Shown here piece by piece: positions 16,906-26,169 of a stretch of DNA of 64,000 bases (position 1 is its first letter; each line of letters starts with the position of its first letter). The translations under genes and the position numbers were made by a program. The stretch is from Aquipseudomonas ullengensis (GTDB taxonomy: Bacteria > Pseudomonadota > Gammaproteobacteria > Pseudomonadales > Pseudomonadaceae). The DNA lies in assembly GCF_014174475.1 (NCBI RefSeq), contig NZ_JACJUD010000007.1, positions 62,001-126,000 on the forward strand, in the 5' to 3' direction. The notes beneath the pieces were generated by a model. The model ran no database searches and had not been told where the DNA came from. It was given only the letters and a program-made list of their open reading frames with translations.

Positions 16906-18189
16906 TTAGACGCCCAGCTTGTCGCGCAGGCTGTAGTACCAGGCGCCGAGAGCGCTGAACGGCACCTGGAACAGGCGGCCACCCGGGAACGGGTAGTGCG
17001 GCAGATCGGCGAACGCATCGAAGCGCTCAGCCTGGCCGCGCAGGGCCTCAGCCAGGACTTTGCCTGCCAGGTGGGTGTAGGTCACGCCGTGGCCGCTGCA
17101 GCCCTGGGAGTAGTAGATATTGTCGCCAATGCGGCCGACTTGCGGCAGGCGCGACAGGGTCAGCAGGAAGTTGCCGGTCCAGGCGAAGTCGATCTTCACG
17201 TCTTTCAGTTGCGGGAAGGTCTTGAGCATCTTCGGGCGGATGATCGCTTCAATGTTGGCCGGATCACGCGCGCCGTAAACCACGCCACCGCCGAAGATCA
17301 GGCGCTTGTCGCTGGTCAGGCGGTAGTAGTCGAGCAGGTAATTGCAGTCTTCGACGCAGTAGTCCTGTGGCAGTAGGCTCTTGGCTACGTCGTCGGACAG
17401 CGGCTCGGTGGTGATCACCTGGGTGCCGCATGGCATGGACTTGGCGGCCAATTCTGGCAGCAGGTTGCCCAGGTAGGCGTTACCGGCTACGACCACGAAC
17501 TTGGCCTTAACGCGGCCATTGGGGGTGTGCACGACCGGGTTGGCGCCGCGCTCGACGCGAATGGCCGGGCTTTGCTCGTGGATCACGCCGCCCAGAGACT
17601 CCACTGCAGCCGCTTCGCCGAGTGCCAGGTTGAGCGGGTGGATATGGCCGCCGCTCATGTCGAGCATGCCGCCTACATAGTTGTCGGTTGCCACTACTTC
17701 ACGAATGCGTTTGGCATCCATCAGTTCCAGTTGGGTATGGCCGTAGCGCTCCCACAGCTTCTTCTGCGATTCCAGGTGCTTCATATGCTTGGCGGTGTTG
17801 GCGGCAAATACACCGCCATCCTTCAGGTCGCACTGGATGTTGTACTTGGCGATGCGCTCACGAATGATGCGGCCGCCTTCGAACGCCATCTGCCCGAGCA
17901 GCTGCGCTTGCTTGGGTCCGACGGTGCGTTCGATCACGTCGATGTCGCGGCTATAGCTGTTGACGATCTGCCCGCCGTTACGCCCAGATGCACCGAAGCC
18001 GACCTTGGCGGCCTCCAGTACGGTGACCTTGAAGCCGTTCTCGAGCAGGAACAGGGCGGTCGAGAGACCGGTGTAGCCTGCGCCGATGACGCAGACGTCA
18101 GTTTCCGTCTCGCCTTGCAGTTCAGGGCGTGGCGGCACCGCGTTGGCAGAGGCAGCGTAGTAGGACTGAGGGTAGGGGGTGTGCGTCAT
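16906..18189 (-). CDS. gamma-glutamylputrescine oxidase-like FAD oxidoreductase
   Basis: A 427-residue DadA-family flavoprotein. The N-terminal Rossmann motif is VCVIGAGYTGLSTALFL, followed by FGASGRNGGQI, the signature of PuuB/PauB enzymes. The C-terminal FAD motif includes YSQGCSGHGVTYTHLAGK. The family oxidises the free amine of gamma-glutamylputrescine in polyamine breakdown. Several PauB paralogues occur in Pseudomonas, so exact substrate is uncertain. No polyamine genes adjoin it. A 184-bp gap separates its start from the tRNA-Val gene. Confidence 0.85.
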   Translation of the reverse strand: MTHTPYPQSYYAASANAVPPRPELQGETETDVCVIGAGYTGLSTALFLLENGFKVTVLEAAKVGFGASGRNGGQIVNSYSRDIDVIERTVGPKQAQLLGQMAFEGGRIIRERIAKYNIQCDLKDGGVFAANTAKHMKHLESQKKLWERYGHTQLELMDAKRIREVVATDNYVGGMLDMSGGHIHPLNLALGEAAAVESLGGVIHEQSPAIRVERGANPVVHTPNGRVKAKFVVVAGNAYLGNLLPELAAKSMPCGTQVITTEPLSDDVAKSLLPQDYCVEDCNYLLDYYRLTSDKRLIFGGGVVYGARDPANIEAIIRPKMLKTFPQLKDVKIDFAWTGNFLLTLSRLPQVGRIGDNIYYSQGCSGHGVTYTHLAGKVLAEALRGQAERFDAFADLPHYPFPGGRLFQVPFSALGAWYYSLRDKLGV

Positions 18190-18373
18190 ATTGGAACCTT
18201 TGTTCTTTATTTTTTACGAATAGGGCGATGCTACTCGACTTGAAAATGCCCGGCTAGCCTCTGTGCAAAATTTTTAACGCGCTGTGCATTTAGTAAAAAA
18301 TCCACTTTTTCAGCTACTTAGCTAGAAAGGTGTTGACAGTGGTGGCTCCATCCGTAAAATGCGCGGCCATTGC

Positions 18374-18450
18374 AGGCACATAGCTCAGTTGGTTAGAGCA
18401 CCACCTTGACATGGTGGGGGTCGTTGGTTCGAGTCCAATTGTGCCTACCA
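18374..18450 (+). tRNA. tRNA-Val (GAC)
   Basis: Full cloverleaf of 77 nt including encoded CCA. Acceptor AGGCACA pairs with TGTGCCT; the anticodon stem CCACC/GGTGG holds the loop TTGACAT, giving anticodon GAC; the T arm has GGTTCGAGTCC. A Rho-independent terminator follows at once. Confidence 0.96.
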
Positions 18451-18454
18451 AATT

Positions 18455-18486
18455 AAAAAGGGGTCGTTTATACGACCCCTTTTTTA
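18455..18486 (+). terminator. terminator after tRNA-Val
   Basis: AAAAAGGGGTCG-TTTATA-CGACCCCTTTTTTA: an 8-bp GC-rich stem followed by six T residues. Confidence 0.9.
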
Positions 18487-18674
18487 TTGGCTGCTTGTCA
18501 GGTTTGTGGCTTTCTGGAAGCATCCGATCTTCTTTACCTCCAGTGACTCTGGTCCGCTGCTAGTTGGCCGCAAGGCTCCTGCCATCGTTCGGCAGGGAAA
18601 CCGCCGGATCGCTTCCTGGCTCATCCCAACCCACGTGACCTTTGGTAGGGGTCACCACTAGGAGAGGAGGCGCC

Positions 18675-20597
18675 ATGCCCATCATTACTCTTCCCGACGG
18701 TAGTCAGCGTTCGTTCGATCGTCCCGTTTCCGTGCTTGAGGTGGCTCAGTCCATCGGTGCTGGTCTGGCCAAAGCCACGCTGGCTGGCAAGGTCGACGGC
18801 AAGCAGGTGGATGCCTGCGACTTGATCGAGCACGACGCAACCCTGCAGATCATTACGCCGAAAGACCAGGAAGGGCTGGAAATTATCCGCCACTCCTGTG
18901 CGCATCTGATTGGTCATGCGGTCAAGCAGTTGTACCCGGACGCCAAGATGGTGATCGGTCCGGTCATTGAGGAAGGCTTCTATTACGACATCGCTATCGG
19001 CCGGCCTTTTACCCCGGAAGACATGGCGGCGATCGAAAAGCGCATGGCCGAGCTGATCGACCATGACTACGACGTAATCAAGAAGATGACTCCGCGTGCC
19101 GAGGTCATTGACGTATTCAAGGCTCGTGGCGAAGAGTACAAGTTGCGCCTGATTGACGACATGTCGGATGAGCAGGCCATGGGTCTGTACTACCACGAAG
19201 AATACGTCGACATGTGCCGTGGCCCGCACGTGCCGAACACTCGCTTTCTCAAGGCATTCAAGCTGACCCGTATTTCCGGTGCCTACTGGCGCGGCGACTC
19301 GAAAAACGAGCAGCTGCAGCGCATCTACGGCACAGCCTGGGCTGACAAGAAGCAGCTGGCAGCCTATATCCAGCGTATCGAGGAAGCCGAGAAGCGCGAT
19401 CACCGTCGCATAGGCAAGCAGCTGGACCTGTTTCACCTGCAGGAAGAAGCGCCGGGCATGGTGTTCTGGCATCCGAATGGCTGGACCCTTTATCAGGTGC
19501 TTGAGCAGTACATGCGCCAGGTGCAGCGAGAGCACGGCTACGTCGAGGTGCGCACGCCGCAGGTGGTCGACCGCATCCTCTGGGAGCGCTCGGGTCACTG
19601 GTCGAACTACGCCGAGAACATGTTCACCACCAACTCGGAAAACCGCGACTACGCGGTGAAGCCGATGAACTGCCCGTGCCACGTGCAGATCTTCAATCAG
19701 GGCCTGAAGTCCTATCGTGACCTACCGCTGCGCATGGCTGAGTTCGGTGCCTGCCACCGCAACGAGCCTTCCGGCGCGCTGCACGGCATCATGCGTGTGC
19801 GTGGCTTCACCCAGGACGATGCGCACATTTTCTGCACCGAAGATCAGGTGAAGAAAGAGGCGGCCGACTTCATCAAGCTGACACTGCAGGTGTATGCGGA
19901 CTTCGGTTTTTCCGATATCTCGATGAAACTATCCACTCGTCCGGTTAAGCGTGTTGGTTCCGACGAGCTGTGGGATCGCGCTGAGGGTGCATTGGCTGAC
20001 GCCCTGAATGAGTCGGGTCTGGCCTGGGAATACCAGCCGGGCGAGGGTGCTTTCTACGGTCCGAAGATCGAATTTACCCTCAAGGATTGCCTGGGGCGTA
20101 ACTGGCAATGCGGCACCCTGCAGTACGATCCGAACCTCCCGGAGCGCCTGGATGCCAGCTATATCGCCGAAGATAACAACCGTAAGCGCCCGGTGATGCT
20201 GCATCGCGCGATCCTTGGTTCCTTCGAGCGCTTCGTCGGTATGCTGATCGAGCACTATGCCGGTGCCTTCCCGGCCTGGCTCGCACCGACTCAAGCCGTG
20301 GTGATGAACATCACGGATAAACAGGCCGATTTTGCCCTTGAGGTCGAGAAATCTCTCGGTCAAAGCGGGTTCCGTGCCAAGTCTGACTTGAGAAACGAGA
20401 AGATCGGCTTTAAAATCCGCGAGCATACTTTGCTCAAGGTTCCCTATCTCTTGGTTATTGGAGATCGGGAGGTTGAGACACGATCCGTTGCTGTGCGCAC
20501 TCGCGAAGGCGTCGATTTGGGCTCCATGCCCCTCGAGCAATTTGCTGAGCAGCTCAAGCAAGCGGTTTCCCGGCGTGGTCGCCAAGATTCGGAGTAA
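18675..20597 (+). CDS. thrS: threonyl-tRNA synthetase
   Basis: A 640-residue class II threonyl-tRNA synthetase, the normal length. Residues 1-62 are the TGS domain (PIITLPDGSQRSFDRPVSVLEVA), followed by the editing domain with HSCAHLIGHAVKQLYP. The catalytic core holds MNCPCHVQIF and FRNE-like CHRNEPSGALHGIMRVRGFTQDDAH, and the C-terminus is the anticodon-binding domain. The ATG at 18675 has GGAGAGGAGG just upstream. It is the first gene of the thrS-infC-rpmI-rplT-pheST-ihfA cluster, as in other Pseudomonas. Confidence 0.97.
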   Translation: MPIITLPDGSQRSFDRPVSVLEVAQSIGAGLAKATLAGKVDGKQVDACDLIEHDATLQIITPKDQEGLEIIRHSCAHLIGHAVKQLYPDAKMVIGPVIEEGFYYDIAIGRPFTPEDMAAIEKRMAELIDHDYDVIKKMTPRAEVIDVFKARGEEYKLRLIDDMSDEQAMGLYYHEEYVDMCRGPHVPNTRFLKAFKLTRISGAYWRGDSKNEQLQRIYGTAWADKKQLAAYIQRIEEAEKRDHRRIGKQLDLFHLQEEAPGMVFWHPNGWTLYQVLEQYMRQVQREHGYVEVRTPQVVDRILWERSGHWSNYAENMFTTNSENRDYAVKPMNCPCHVQIFNQGLKSYRDLPLRMAEFGACHRNEPSGALHGIMRVRGFTQDDAHIFCTEDQVKKEAADFIKLTLQVYADFGFSDISMKLSTRPVKRVGSDELWDRAEGALADALNESGLAWEYQPGEGAFYGPKIEFTLKDCLGRNWQCGTLQYDPNLPERLDASYIAEDNNRKRPVMLHRAILGSFERFVGMLIEHYAGAFPAWLAPTQAVVMNITDKQADFALEVEKSLGQSGFRAKSDLRNEKIGFKIREHTLLKVPYLLVIGDREVETRSVAVRTREGVDLGSMPLEQFAEQLKQAVSRRGRQDSE

Positions 20598-20599
20598 TC

Positions 20600-21148
20600 A
20601 TTATTAAGCGTGAAATGAGACAGGATAAGCGGGCCGTACCTAAGGCACCGATCAACGAGAACATCACCGCTCGTGAAGTGCGCCTGATTGGCGCTGACGG
20701 CGAGCAGATTGGCGTTGTCTCGATTGATGAAGCGATGCGAGTGGCTGAAGAGGCCAAGCTCGATCTGGTGGAAATCTCCGCCGATGCGCTTCCACCCGTT
20801 TGCCGCATCATGGACTACGGCAAGCACCTGTTCGAAAAGAAGAAACAAGCCGCTATTGCTAAGAAAAACCAGCACCAGCAGCAGATTAAAGAAATCAAGT
20901 TTCGTCCAGGGACGGAAGATGGGGATTACCAGGTAAAGCTACGCAACCTGGTACGTTTCCTAGAAGATGGGGACAAGGCCAAGGTATCTCTGAGATTCCG
21001 CGGTCGTGAGATGGCCCACCAGGAACTGGGCATGGAGCTGTTGAAGCGGGTTGAAGCTGACCTCGCCGAACTCGGCACCGTTGAACAGCATCCTAAGCTG
21101 GAAGGACGCCAGCTGATGATGGTCATCGCTCCCAAAAAGCGTAAATAA
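20600..21148 (+). CDS. infC: translation initiation factor IF-3 (non-AUG start)
   Basis: IF-3 of about 182 residues. The N-domain INENITAREVRLIGADGEQIG and C-domain IKFRPGTEDGDYQVKLRNL, RGREMAHQELG are conserved. IF-3 genes use rare start codons for self-control. Here ATT at 20600 and ATT at 20603 follow GGAG (20591-20594) at 5 and 8 nt; the first ATG in frame is at 20615, too far from GGAG and would lose the conserved basic start. The start overlaps the region just after the thrS stop. Which ATT is used cannot be told from sequence. Confidence 0.93.
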   Translation: MIKREMRQDKRAVPKAPINENITAREVRLIGADGEQIGVVSIDEAMRVAEEAKLDLVEISADALPPVCRIMDYGKHLFEKKKQAAIAKKNQHQQQIKEIKFRPGTEDGDYQVKLRNLVRFLEDGDKAKVSLRFRGREMAHQELGMELLKRVEADLAELGTVEQHPKLEGRQLMMVIAPKKRK

Positions 21149-21208
21149 TCTCCCGGGCACTGGCAGGCCTGATGGTTATCAGTAGTTAATGAATGCGGAG
21201 TACAAAAC

Positions 21209-21403
21209 ATGCCAAAAATGAAAACCAAGAGTGGTGCCGCGAAGCGTTTTCTCAAAACCGCTACCGGCTTCAAGCACAAGCACGCTTTTAAGAGCCACAT
21301 CCTGACCAAGATGTCCACTAAGCGTAAGCGTCACCTGCGCGGTAGCACCATGGTGCACCCGTCGGACGTAGCTAAAGTGGCGCGCATGCTGCGCGTTCGT
21401 TAA
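21209..21403 (+). CDS. rpmI: 50S ribosomal protein L35
   Basis: A 64-residue basic protein with the full L35 pattern: MPKMKTKSGAAKRFLKTATG at the start and KRHLRGST...VAKVARMLRVR at the end. It sits between infC and rplT as in most bacteria. Confidence 0.97.
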   Translation: MPKMKTKSGAAKRFLKTATGFKHKHAFKSHILTKMSTKRKRHLRGSTMVHPSDVAKVARMLRVR

Positions 21404-21428
21404 TCGGTCAAGATAGAGGAAATTACTC

Positions 21429-21785
21429 ATGGCTCGTGTTAAGCGTGGCGTTATCGCTCGTGCTCGTCACAAAAAAATTCTGAAACTCGCTAAAGGCTAC
21501 TACGGCGCTCGTTCGCGCGTGTTCCGTGTTGCCAAGCAGGCTGTGATCAAGGCAGGCCAATACGCCTACCGTGACCGCCGTCAGCGGAAGCGTCAGTTCC
21601 GTGCTCTGTGGATCGCTCGTATCAACGCTGGCGCTCGTGTTAACGGTCTGTCCTACAGCCGTTTCATCGCTGGTCTGAAAAAAGCAGCCATCGAAATCGA
21701 TCGCAAAGTTCTGGCCGATCTGGCAGTGAACGAAAAAGCGGCGTTTGCTGCGATTGTCGAGAAAGCTAAGGCCGTTCTGGCTTAA
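21429..21785 (+). CDS. rplT: 50S ribosomal protein L20
   Basis: A 118-residue ribosomal protein L20: ARVKRGVIARARHKKILKLA, then the YRDRRQRKRQFRALWI and NGLSYSRFIAGLKKA segments. Normal length. It often represses its own operon by binding the mRNA, but no binding site is claimed here. GAGGAAATT lies before the ATG. Confidence 0.97.
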   Translation: MARVKRGVIARARHKKILKLAKGYYGARSRVFRVAKQAVIKAGQYAYRDRRQRKRQFRALWIARINAGARVNGLSYSRFIAGLKKAAIEIDRKVLADLAVNEKAAFAAIVEKAKAVLA

Positions 21786-21826
21786 GTCCCCGACAATCAC
21801 CGGGCTCGCCCGGTGGCAACGTCACC

Positions 21827-21862
21827 AATAGGGGAAGAGCCTTCAAGCTCTTCCCCTATTTT
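21827..21862 (+). terminator. hairpin between rplT and pheS, possible attenuator
   Basis: AATAGGGGAAGAGC pairs perfectly with GCTCTTCCCCTATT around CTTCAA. The tail is only TTTTG, so it is a weak or partial terminator. It lies 17 bp before pheS and probably lowers the flow of transcripts from the ribosomal genes into pheST. Confidence 0.65.
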
Positions 21863-21879
21863 GTATCTGGAGTCCGTAC

Positions 21880-22896
21880 ATGGAAAACCTGGATGCATTG
21901 GTCTCGCAAGCGCTTGAGGCCGTGCAACAAACTGAAGACGTCAATGCCTTGGAGCAGCTCCGGGTTCACTATCTCGGCAAGAAAGGCGAACTGACCCAGG
22001 TGATGAAAACCTTGGGCGATCTGCCGGCCGAAGAGCGTCCGAAAGTCGGCGCCCTGATCAACGTCGCCAAGGAGCGCGTGCAGGAAGCCTTGAATACTCG
22101 TAAGGACTCCCTTGAGCAGGTTGCGCTGAGCGCCAAACTTGCCGCCGAGAAGATTGACGTAACCCTGCCGGGCCGCGGCCAGGCCTCTGGTGGCCTGCAC
22201 CCGGTGACTCGCACGCTGGAGCGTGTCGAACAGTTCTTCACCCATATCGGCTACAACGTGGCCGAGGGGCCGGAGGTCGAAGACGACTACCACAACTTCG
22301 AGGCGCTCAATATTCCCGGCCACCATCCGGCTCGGGCGATGCATGACACCTTCTATTTCAACGCGAACATGTTGCTGCGCACCCATACCTCACCGGTACA
22401 GGTGCGCACCATGGAATCGCAGCAGCCGCCTATCCGCATCGTCTGCCCCGGCCGTGTCTATCGCTGCGACTCCGATATCACCCACTCGCCGATGTTCCAC
22501 CAGGTCGAAGGCCTGCTGATCGACGAGGGCATCAGCTTTGCCGACCTCAAAGGGACCATCGAGGAGTTCCTCCGGGTGTTCTTCGAGAAGCCGCTGGGTG
22601 TGCGCTTCCGTCCATCGTTCTTCCCGTTCACCGAGCCGTCGGCGGAAGTCGACATGCAGTGCGTGATGTGCAGTGGCAACGGTTGCCGCGTGTGCAAGCA
22701 GACCGGTTGGCTGGAAGTCATGGGTTGCGGCATGGTGCACCCGAACGTGCTGCGTATGTCCGGTATTGATCCCGAGAAGTATCAGGGCTTCGCCTTCGGC
22801 ATGGGCGTCGAGCGCCTGGCCATGCTGCGTTATGGCGTCAATGACTTGCGCCTGTTCTTCGATAACGACCTGCGGTTCCTGGCGCAATTCCGCTAG
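21880..22896 (+). CDS. pheS: phenylalanyl-tRNA synthetase alpha subunit
   Basis: A 338-residue PheS. The N-terminal coiled-coil (residues about 1-85) binds tRNA-Phe; the class II core shows GGLHPVTRTLERVEQFF, the RTHTSPVQVRTM motif 2 region and the C-terminal GFAFGMGVERLAMLRYG motif 3. It forms the alpha2beta2 enzyme with PheT, whose gene follows after 42 bp. Confidence 0.97.
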   Translation: MENLDALVSQALEAVQQTEDVNALEQLRVHYLGKKGELTQVMKTLGDLPAEERPKVGALINVAKERVQEALNTRKDSLEQVALSAKLAAEKIDVTLPGRGQASGGLHPVTRTLERVEQFFTHIGYNVAEGPEVEDDYHNFEALNIPGHHPARAMHDTFYFNANMLLRTHTSPVQVRTMESQQPPIRIVCPGRVYRCDSDITHSPMFHQVEGLLIDEGISFADLKGTIEEFLRVFFEKPLGVRFRPSFFPFTEPSAEVDMQCVMCSGNGCRVCKQTGWLEVMGCGMVHPNVLRMSGIDPEKYQGFAFGMGVERLAMLRYGVNDLRLFFDNDLRFLAQFR

Positions 22897-22938
22897 GCCA
22901 CATGACCCGTATCGAATGCGTTCAGGAGAACAGACAGT

Positions 22939-25317
22939 ATGAAATTCAGTGAACAGTGGCTGCGCAGCTGGGTCAACCCGGCGGTCTCGCGCGACGAGCT
23001 GGTGGCTCGCCTGTCCATGGTCGGCCTTGAAGTAGACAGCGTTACCCCGGCTGCCGGCGAGTTCAGCGGCATCGTGATCGGCGAGATCCTCAGCACCGAG
23101 CAGCACCCGGACGCCGACAAGCTGCGCGTGTGCCAGGTCAGCAACGGCAGCGAGAGCTTCCAGGTGGTCTGCGGTGCGCCGAATGCGCGCCCCGGCATCA
23201 AGATTCCGTTCGCCATGATCGGCGCCGAACTGCCGGGCGACTTCAAGATCAAGAAGGCCAAGCTGCGCGGCGTCGAGTCTAACGGCATGCTCTGCTCGGC
23301 TTCCGAGCTGCAGATCAGCGACGACAATAGCGGCCTGATGGAGCTGGCGGCCGATGCCCCAGTGGGCGGCAATATCCGCGACTATCTTGGTCTGGATGAC
23401 GCCAGCATCGAGCTGGGTCTGACGCCCAACCGTGGCGACTGCCTGTCCCTGGCCGGCCTGGCCCGCGAAGTCGGTGCCATCTACGCCGCTCCGGTCGCTC
23501 CGGTGGTCATCGCTCCTATCGCTCCGGTGCATGATGAAGTGCGTCCGGTTGAGGTGCTGGCGCCCAAGGCCTGTCCGCGCTACCTGGGTCGCGTCATTCG
23601 CAATGTCGACCTGTCCAAACCGACTCCGCTGTGGATGGTCGAGCGCCTGCGCCGTTCCGATATCCGTAGCATCGATGCGGCAGTGGACATCACCAACTAC
23701 GTGATGCTCGAGCTCGGCCAGCCGATGCACGCCTTCGATCTCGCCGAGATCAACGGTGGCATTCGCGTGCGCATGGCGGAAGAGGGCGAGAAGCTGGTGT
23801 TGCTGGATGGTCAGGAAGTCAGCCTGCGCAGCGACACCCTGGTGATCGCCGACCACCAGCGCGCCCTGGCTATCGCCGGCGTGATGGGTGGCGAGCATAG
23901 CGGTGTGAGTGCCAAGACCCGCGACCTGTTCCTCGAAAGCGCATTCTTCGACACCATCGCCCTCGCCGGCAAGGCCCGCTCCTATGGCCTGCACACCGAC
24001 TCCTCGCACCGCTTCGAGCGTGGTGTGGATTCGCAGCTGGCGCGCCAGGCAATCGAGCGTGCCACTGCACTGCTGCTCGAGATCGTCGGCGGCGAAGCAG
24101 GCCCGATCATCGAAGCCATGAGCCAGGCCGATCTACCACAGATCGCGCCGATCACCTTGCGTGCCGAGCGCATCGACCAGATGCTGGGCATGCAGATGGA
24201 TGCCGCGGAAGTTGAGCGTCTGCTCACTGCATTGGGGCTGAGCGTATCTGCGCAAGGCGCAGGCGTCTGGCAGGTCGGTTTACCGAGCCATCGCTTCGAT
24301 ATCAGCCTGGAAGTGGACCTGATCGAGGAGTTGGGTCGCCTGTATGGCTACAACCGCTTGCCGGTGCGCTACCCCCAAGCGCGTCTGGCGCCACAGGCCA
24401 AGAGCGAGGCACGTGCCGAGCTGGCGGCCCTGCGTCGCCTGCTGGTTGCGCGCGGCTATCAGGAAGCGATCACCTACAGCTTCATCGATCCCAAGCTGTT
24501 TGCCCTGTTCAATCCAGGTGTCGAGCCGCTGCAACTGGCCAACCCGATTTCCGCGGATATGGCCGCCATGCGTTCTTCGCTGTGGCCGGGTCTGGTCAAG
24601 GCGCTGCAGCACAACCTCAATCGTCAACAATCACGCGTGCGCCTGTTCGAAAGCGGTTTGCGCTTTGTCGGTCAGCTTGAAGGGCTGAAGCAAGAGGCCA
24701 TGTTGGCTGGCGTGCTCACTGGTAGCCGTTTGCCGGAAGGTTGGGCGCATGGTCGTGATGACGTCGACTTCTATGACCTGAAGGCTGATGTCGAGGCGCT
24801 GCTCGGTTCCGCAGGTTCTTCGCTGGAGTTCAGCTTCGCTTCTGGCGAACATGCCGCTCTGCATCCGGGGCAGACCGCGCGTATCGAGCGTGAAGGTCGC
24901 CTGGTTGGTTTTATTGGTGCACTGCATCCGGAGCTGGCCAAGACATTGGGTGTGGATCAGCCTGTCTACCTGTTTGAGCTGGTACTGGCCGAAGTCGCTC
25001 AAGGGCGTATGCCGAAGTTCAGCGAATTGTCGCGTTTCCCTGAGGTGCGTCGTGACCTCGCGTTACTGGCCGATCGCGAACTACCAGCCGAATCTGTTTT
25101 GGCTTGCATCCGCGAAGCGGCAGGCGAGTGGCTGACGGATCTCAGGCTGTTTGACGTGTATCACGGTAAAGGTATTGATCCGCATAGAAAAAGCCTGGCC
25201 GTCGGCTTGACCTGGCAGCATCCATCGCGCACTCTTAATGACGATGAGGTGAATACCACAACGCAAAATATCCTCACCTCGCTGGAAGAAAGGTTCAACG
25301 CCACGTTAAGGAAGTAG
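22939..25317 (+). CDS. pheT: phenylalanyl-tRNA synthetase beta subunit
   Basis: A 792-residue PheT of normal length. Domains in order: the N-terminal tRNA-binding EMAP/OB domain (about 40-150), B3/B4 editing domains (about 210-370), B5 and the inactive synthetase-like core, and the C-terminal ferredoxin-fold anticodon-binding domain (about 700-792, FSELSRFPEVRRDLALL). It is 3 bp from ihfA, which shares the transcript. Confidence 0.97.
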   Translation: MKFSEQWLRSWVNPAVSRDELVARLSMVGLEVDSVTPAAGEFSGIVIGEILSTEQHPDADKLRVCQVSNGSESFQVVCGAPNARPGIKIPFAMIGAELPGDFKIKKAKLRGVESNGMLCSASELQISDDNSGLMELAADAPVGGNIRDYLGLDDASIELGLTPNRGDCLSLAGLAREVGAIYAAPVAPVVIAPIAPVHDEVRPVEVLAPKACPRYLGRVIRNVDLSKPTPLWMVERLRRSDIRSIDAAVDITNYVMLELGQPMHAFDLAEINGGIRVRMAEEGEKLVLLDGQEVSLRSDTLVIADHQRALAIAGVMGGEHSGVSAKTRDLFLESAFFDTIALAGKARSYGLHTDSSHRFERGVDSQLARQAIERATALLLEIVGGEAGPIIEAMSQADLPQIAPITLRAERIDQMLGMQMDAAEVERLLTALGLSVSAQGAGVWQVGLPSHRFDISLEVDLIEELGRLYGYNRLPVRYPQARLAPQAKSEARAELAALRRLLVARGYQEAITYSFIDPKLFALFNPGVEPLQLANPISADMAAMRSSLWPGLVKALQHNLNRQQSRVRLFESGLRFVGQLEGLKQEAMLAGVLTGSRLPEGWAHGRDDVDFYDLKADVEALLGSAGSSLEFSFASGEHAALHPGQTARIEREGRLVGFIGALHPELAKTLGVDQPVYLFELVLAEVAQGRMPKFSELSRFPEVRRDLALLADRELPAESVLACIREAAGEWLTDLRLFDVYHGKGIDPHRKSLAVGLTWQHPSRTLNDDEVNTTTQNILTSLEERFNATLRK

Positions 25318-25320
25318 CGT

Positions 25321-25623
25321 ATGGGGGCTCTGACGAAAGCTGAGATGGCGGAACGTCTGTATGAAGAGCTAGGCCTGAATAAACGGGAAGCCAAGGAACT
25401 GGTGGAGCTGTTTTTTGAGGAAATTCGCCACGCGTTGGAGGATAACGAGCAGGTCAAATTGTCCGGTTTCGGCAACTTTGACCTGCGCGATAAGCGCCAG
25501 CGACCTGGCCGTAATCCAAAGACAGGCGAAGAAATCCCAATCACGGCTCGCCGTGTTGTCACCTTTCGTCCGGGCCAGAAATTGAAGGCCAGAGTAGAGG
25601 CATATGCTGGAACCAAGTCATAA
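25321..25623 (+). CDS. ihfA: integration host factor alpha subunit
   Basis: A 100-residue IHF-alpha (HimA), a DNA-bending protein that dimerises with IHF-beta. It has the family start LTKAEMAERLYEELGLNKREAKELVE and the DNA-inserting beta-arm RPGRNPKTGEEIPITARRVVTFRPG, which contains the intercalating Pro. The gene starts 3 bp after pheT and its end overlaps the next gene by 20 bp. Confidence 0.97.
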   Translation: MGALTKAEMAERLYEELGLNKREAKELVELFFEEIRHALEDNEQVKLSGFGNFDLRDKRQRPGRNPKTGEEIPITARRVVTFRPGQKLKARVEAYAGTKS

Positions 25624-25960
25624 CGACGAGCTACCGCCTATACCTGGCAAGCGCTATTTCACCATTGGTGAAGTCAGTGACCTCTGTGCCGTCAAGCCCC
25701 ATGTTCTGCGTTATTGGGAGCAGGAATTTCCCCAGCTCAATCCAGTAAAGCGGCGGGGTAATCGTCGCTACTATCAGCGCCAAGATGTGTTGATGATCCG
25801 TCAGATTCGTGCGCTTTTGTACGATCAGGGTTTCACTATCGGTGGTGCGCGTCAGCGCTTGTCTGGTGATGAGGCAAAAGATGATACAACTCAATACAAG
25901 CAGCTCATTCGGCAGATGATTGCCGAGTTGGAAGATGTTCTGCACGTGCTACGCAAGTAG
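25604..25960 (+). CDS. MerR family transcriptional regulator
   Basis: A 118-residue MerR-type protein. The N-terminal winged helix (YFTIGEVSDLCAVKPHVLRYWEQEFPQL) and the second DNA-contact segment (GNRRYYQRQDVLMIRQIR) are clear; a short dimerisation helix follows. No metal-binding Cys pattern is present, so it is not a metal sensor. It overlaps ihfA by 20 bp, an arrangement conserved in Pseudomonas. Targets unknown. Confidence 0.92.
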   Translation: MLEPSHNDELPPIPGKRYFTIGEVSDLCAVKPHVLRYWEQEFPQLNPVKRRGNRRYYQRQDVLMIRQIRALLYDQGFTIGGARQRLSGDEAKDDTTQYKQLIRQMIAELEDVLHVLRK

Positions 25961-26045
25961 TACTCGGGCAAAAAAACTTCCACAATTCAGAAGCTTATTG
26001 TATAGTTCTCGCGCTTTCAGTAACTCGGGAGCGTGCTGTAAAAGT

Positions 26046-26122
26046 CGGGGCGTAGCGCAGCCCGGTAGCGCACTTGCATGGGGTGCAAGGGGTCGAGTGT
26101 TCGAATCACTCCGTCCCGACCA
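26046..26122 (+). tRNA. tRNA-Pro (GGG)
   Basis: 77 nt including encoded CCA. Acceptor CGGGGCG pairs with CGTCCCG (one G-U pair); the anticodon stem CTTGC/GCAAG encloses ATGGGGT, giving anticodon GGG; the T loop is TTCGAAT. It is the last element of the conserved translation cluster and the border to accessory DNA. Confidence 0.96.
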
Positions 26123-26133
26123 AAAAACCCTAT

Positions 26134-26169
26134 AAAATCCAGTCACTTATCGGTGACTGGATTTTTTTA
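26134..26169 (+). terminator. terminator after tRNA-Pro
   Basis: AAAATCCAGTCAC pairs with GTGACTGGATTTTTTT around a short loop; ends in seven T residues. Confidence 0.88.

Noticed and set aside
21786..21879. Phe-rich leader peptide (pheM-like) before pheS
   Set aside because: No short frame with a run of Phe codons is present; only a weak terminator-like hairpin was found.
22390..24009. Minus-strand open frame of 539 codons opposite pheS/pheT
   Set aside because: Shadow of conserved synthetase genes; its sequence is His/Ala/Gly-rich noise typical of antisense frames.
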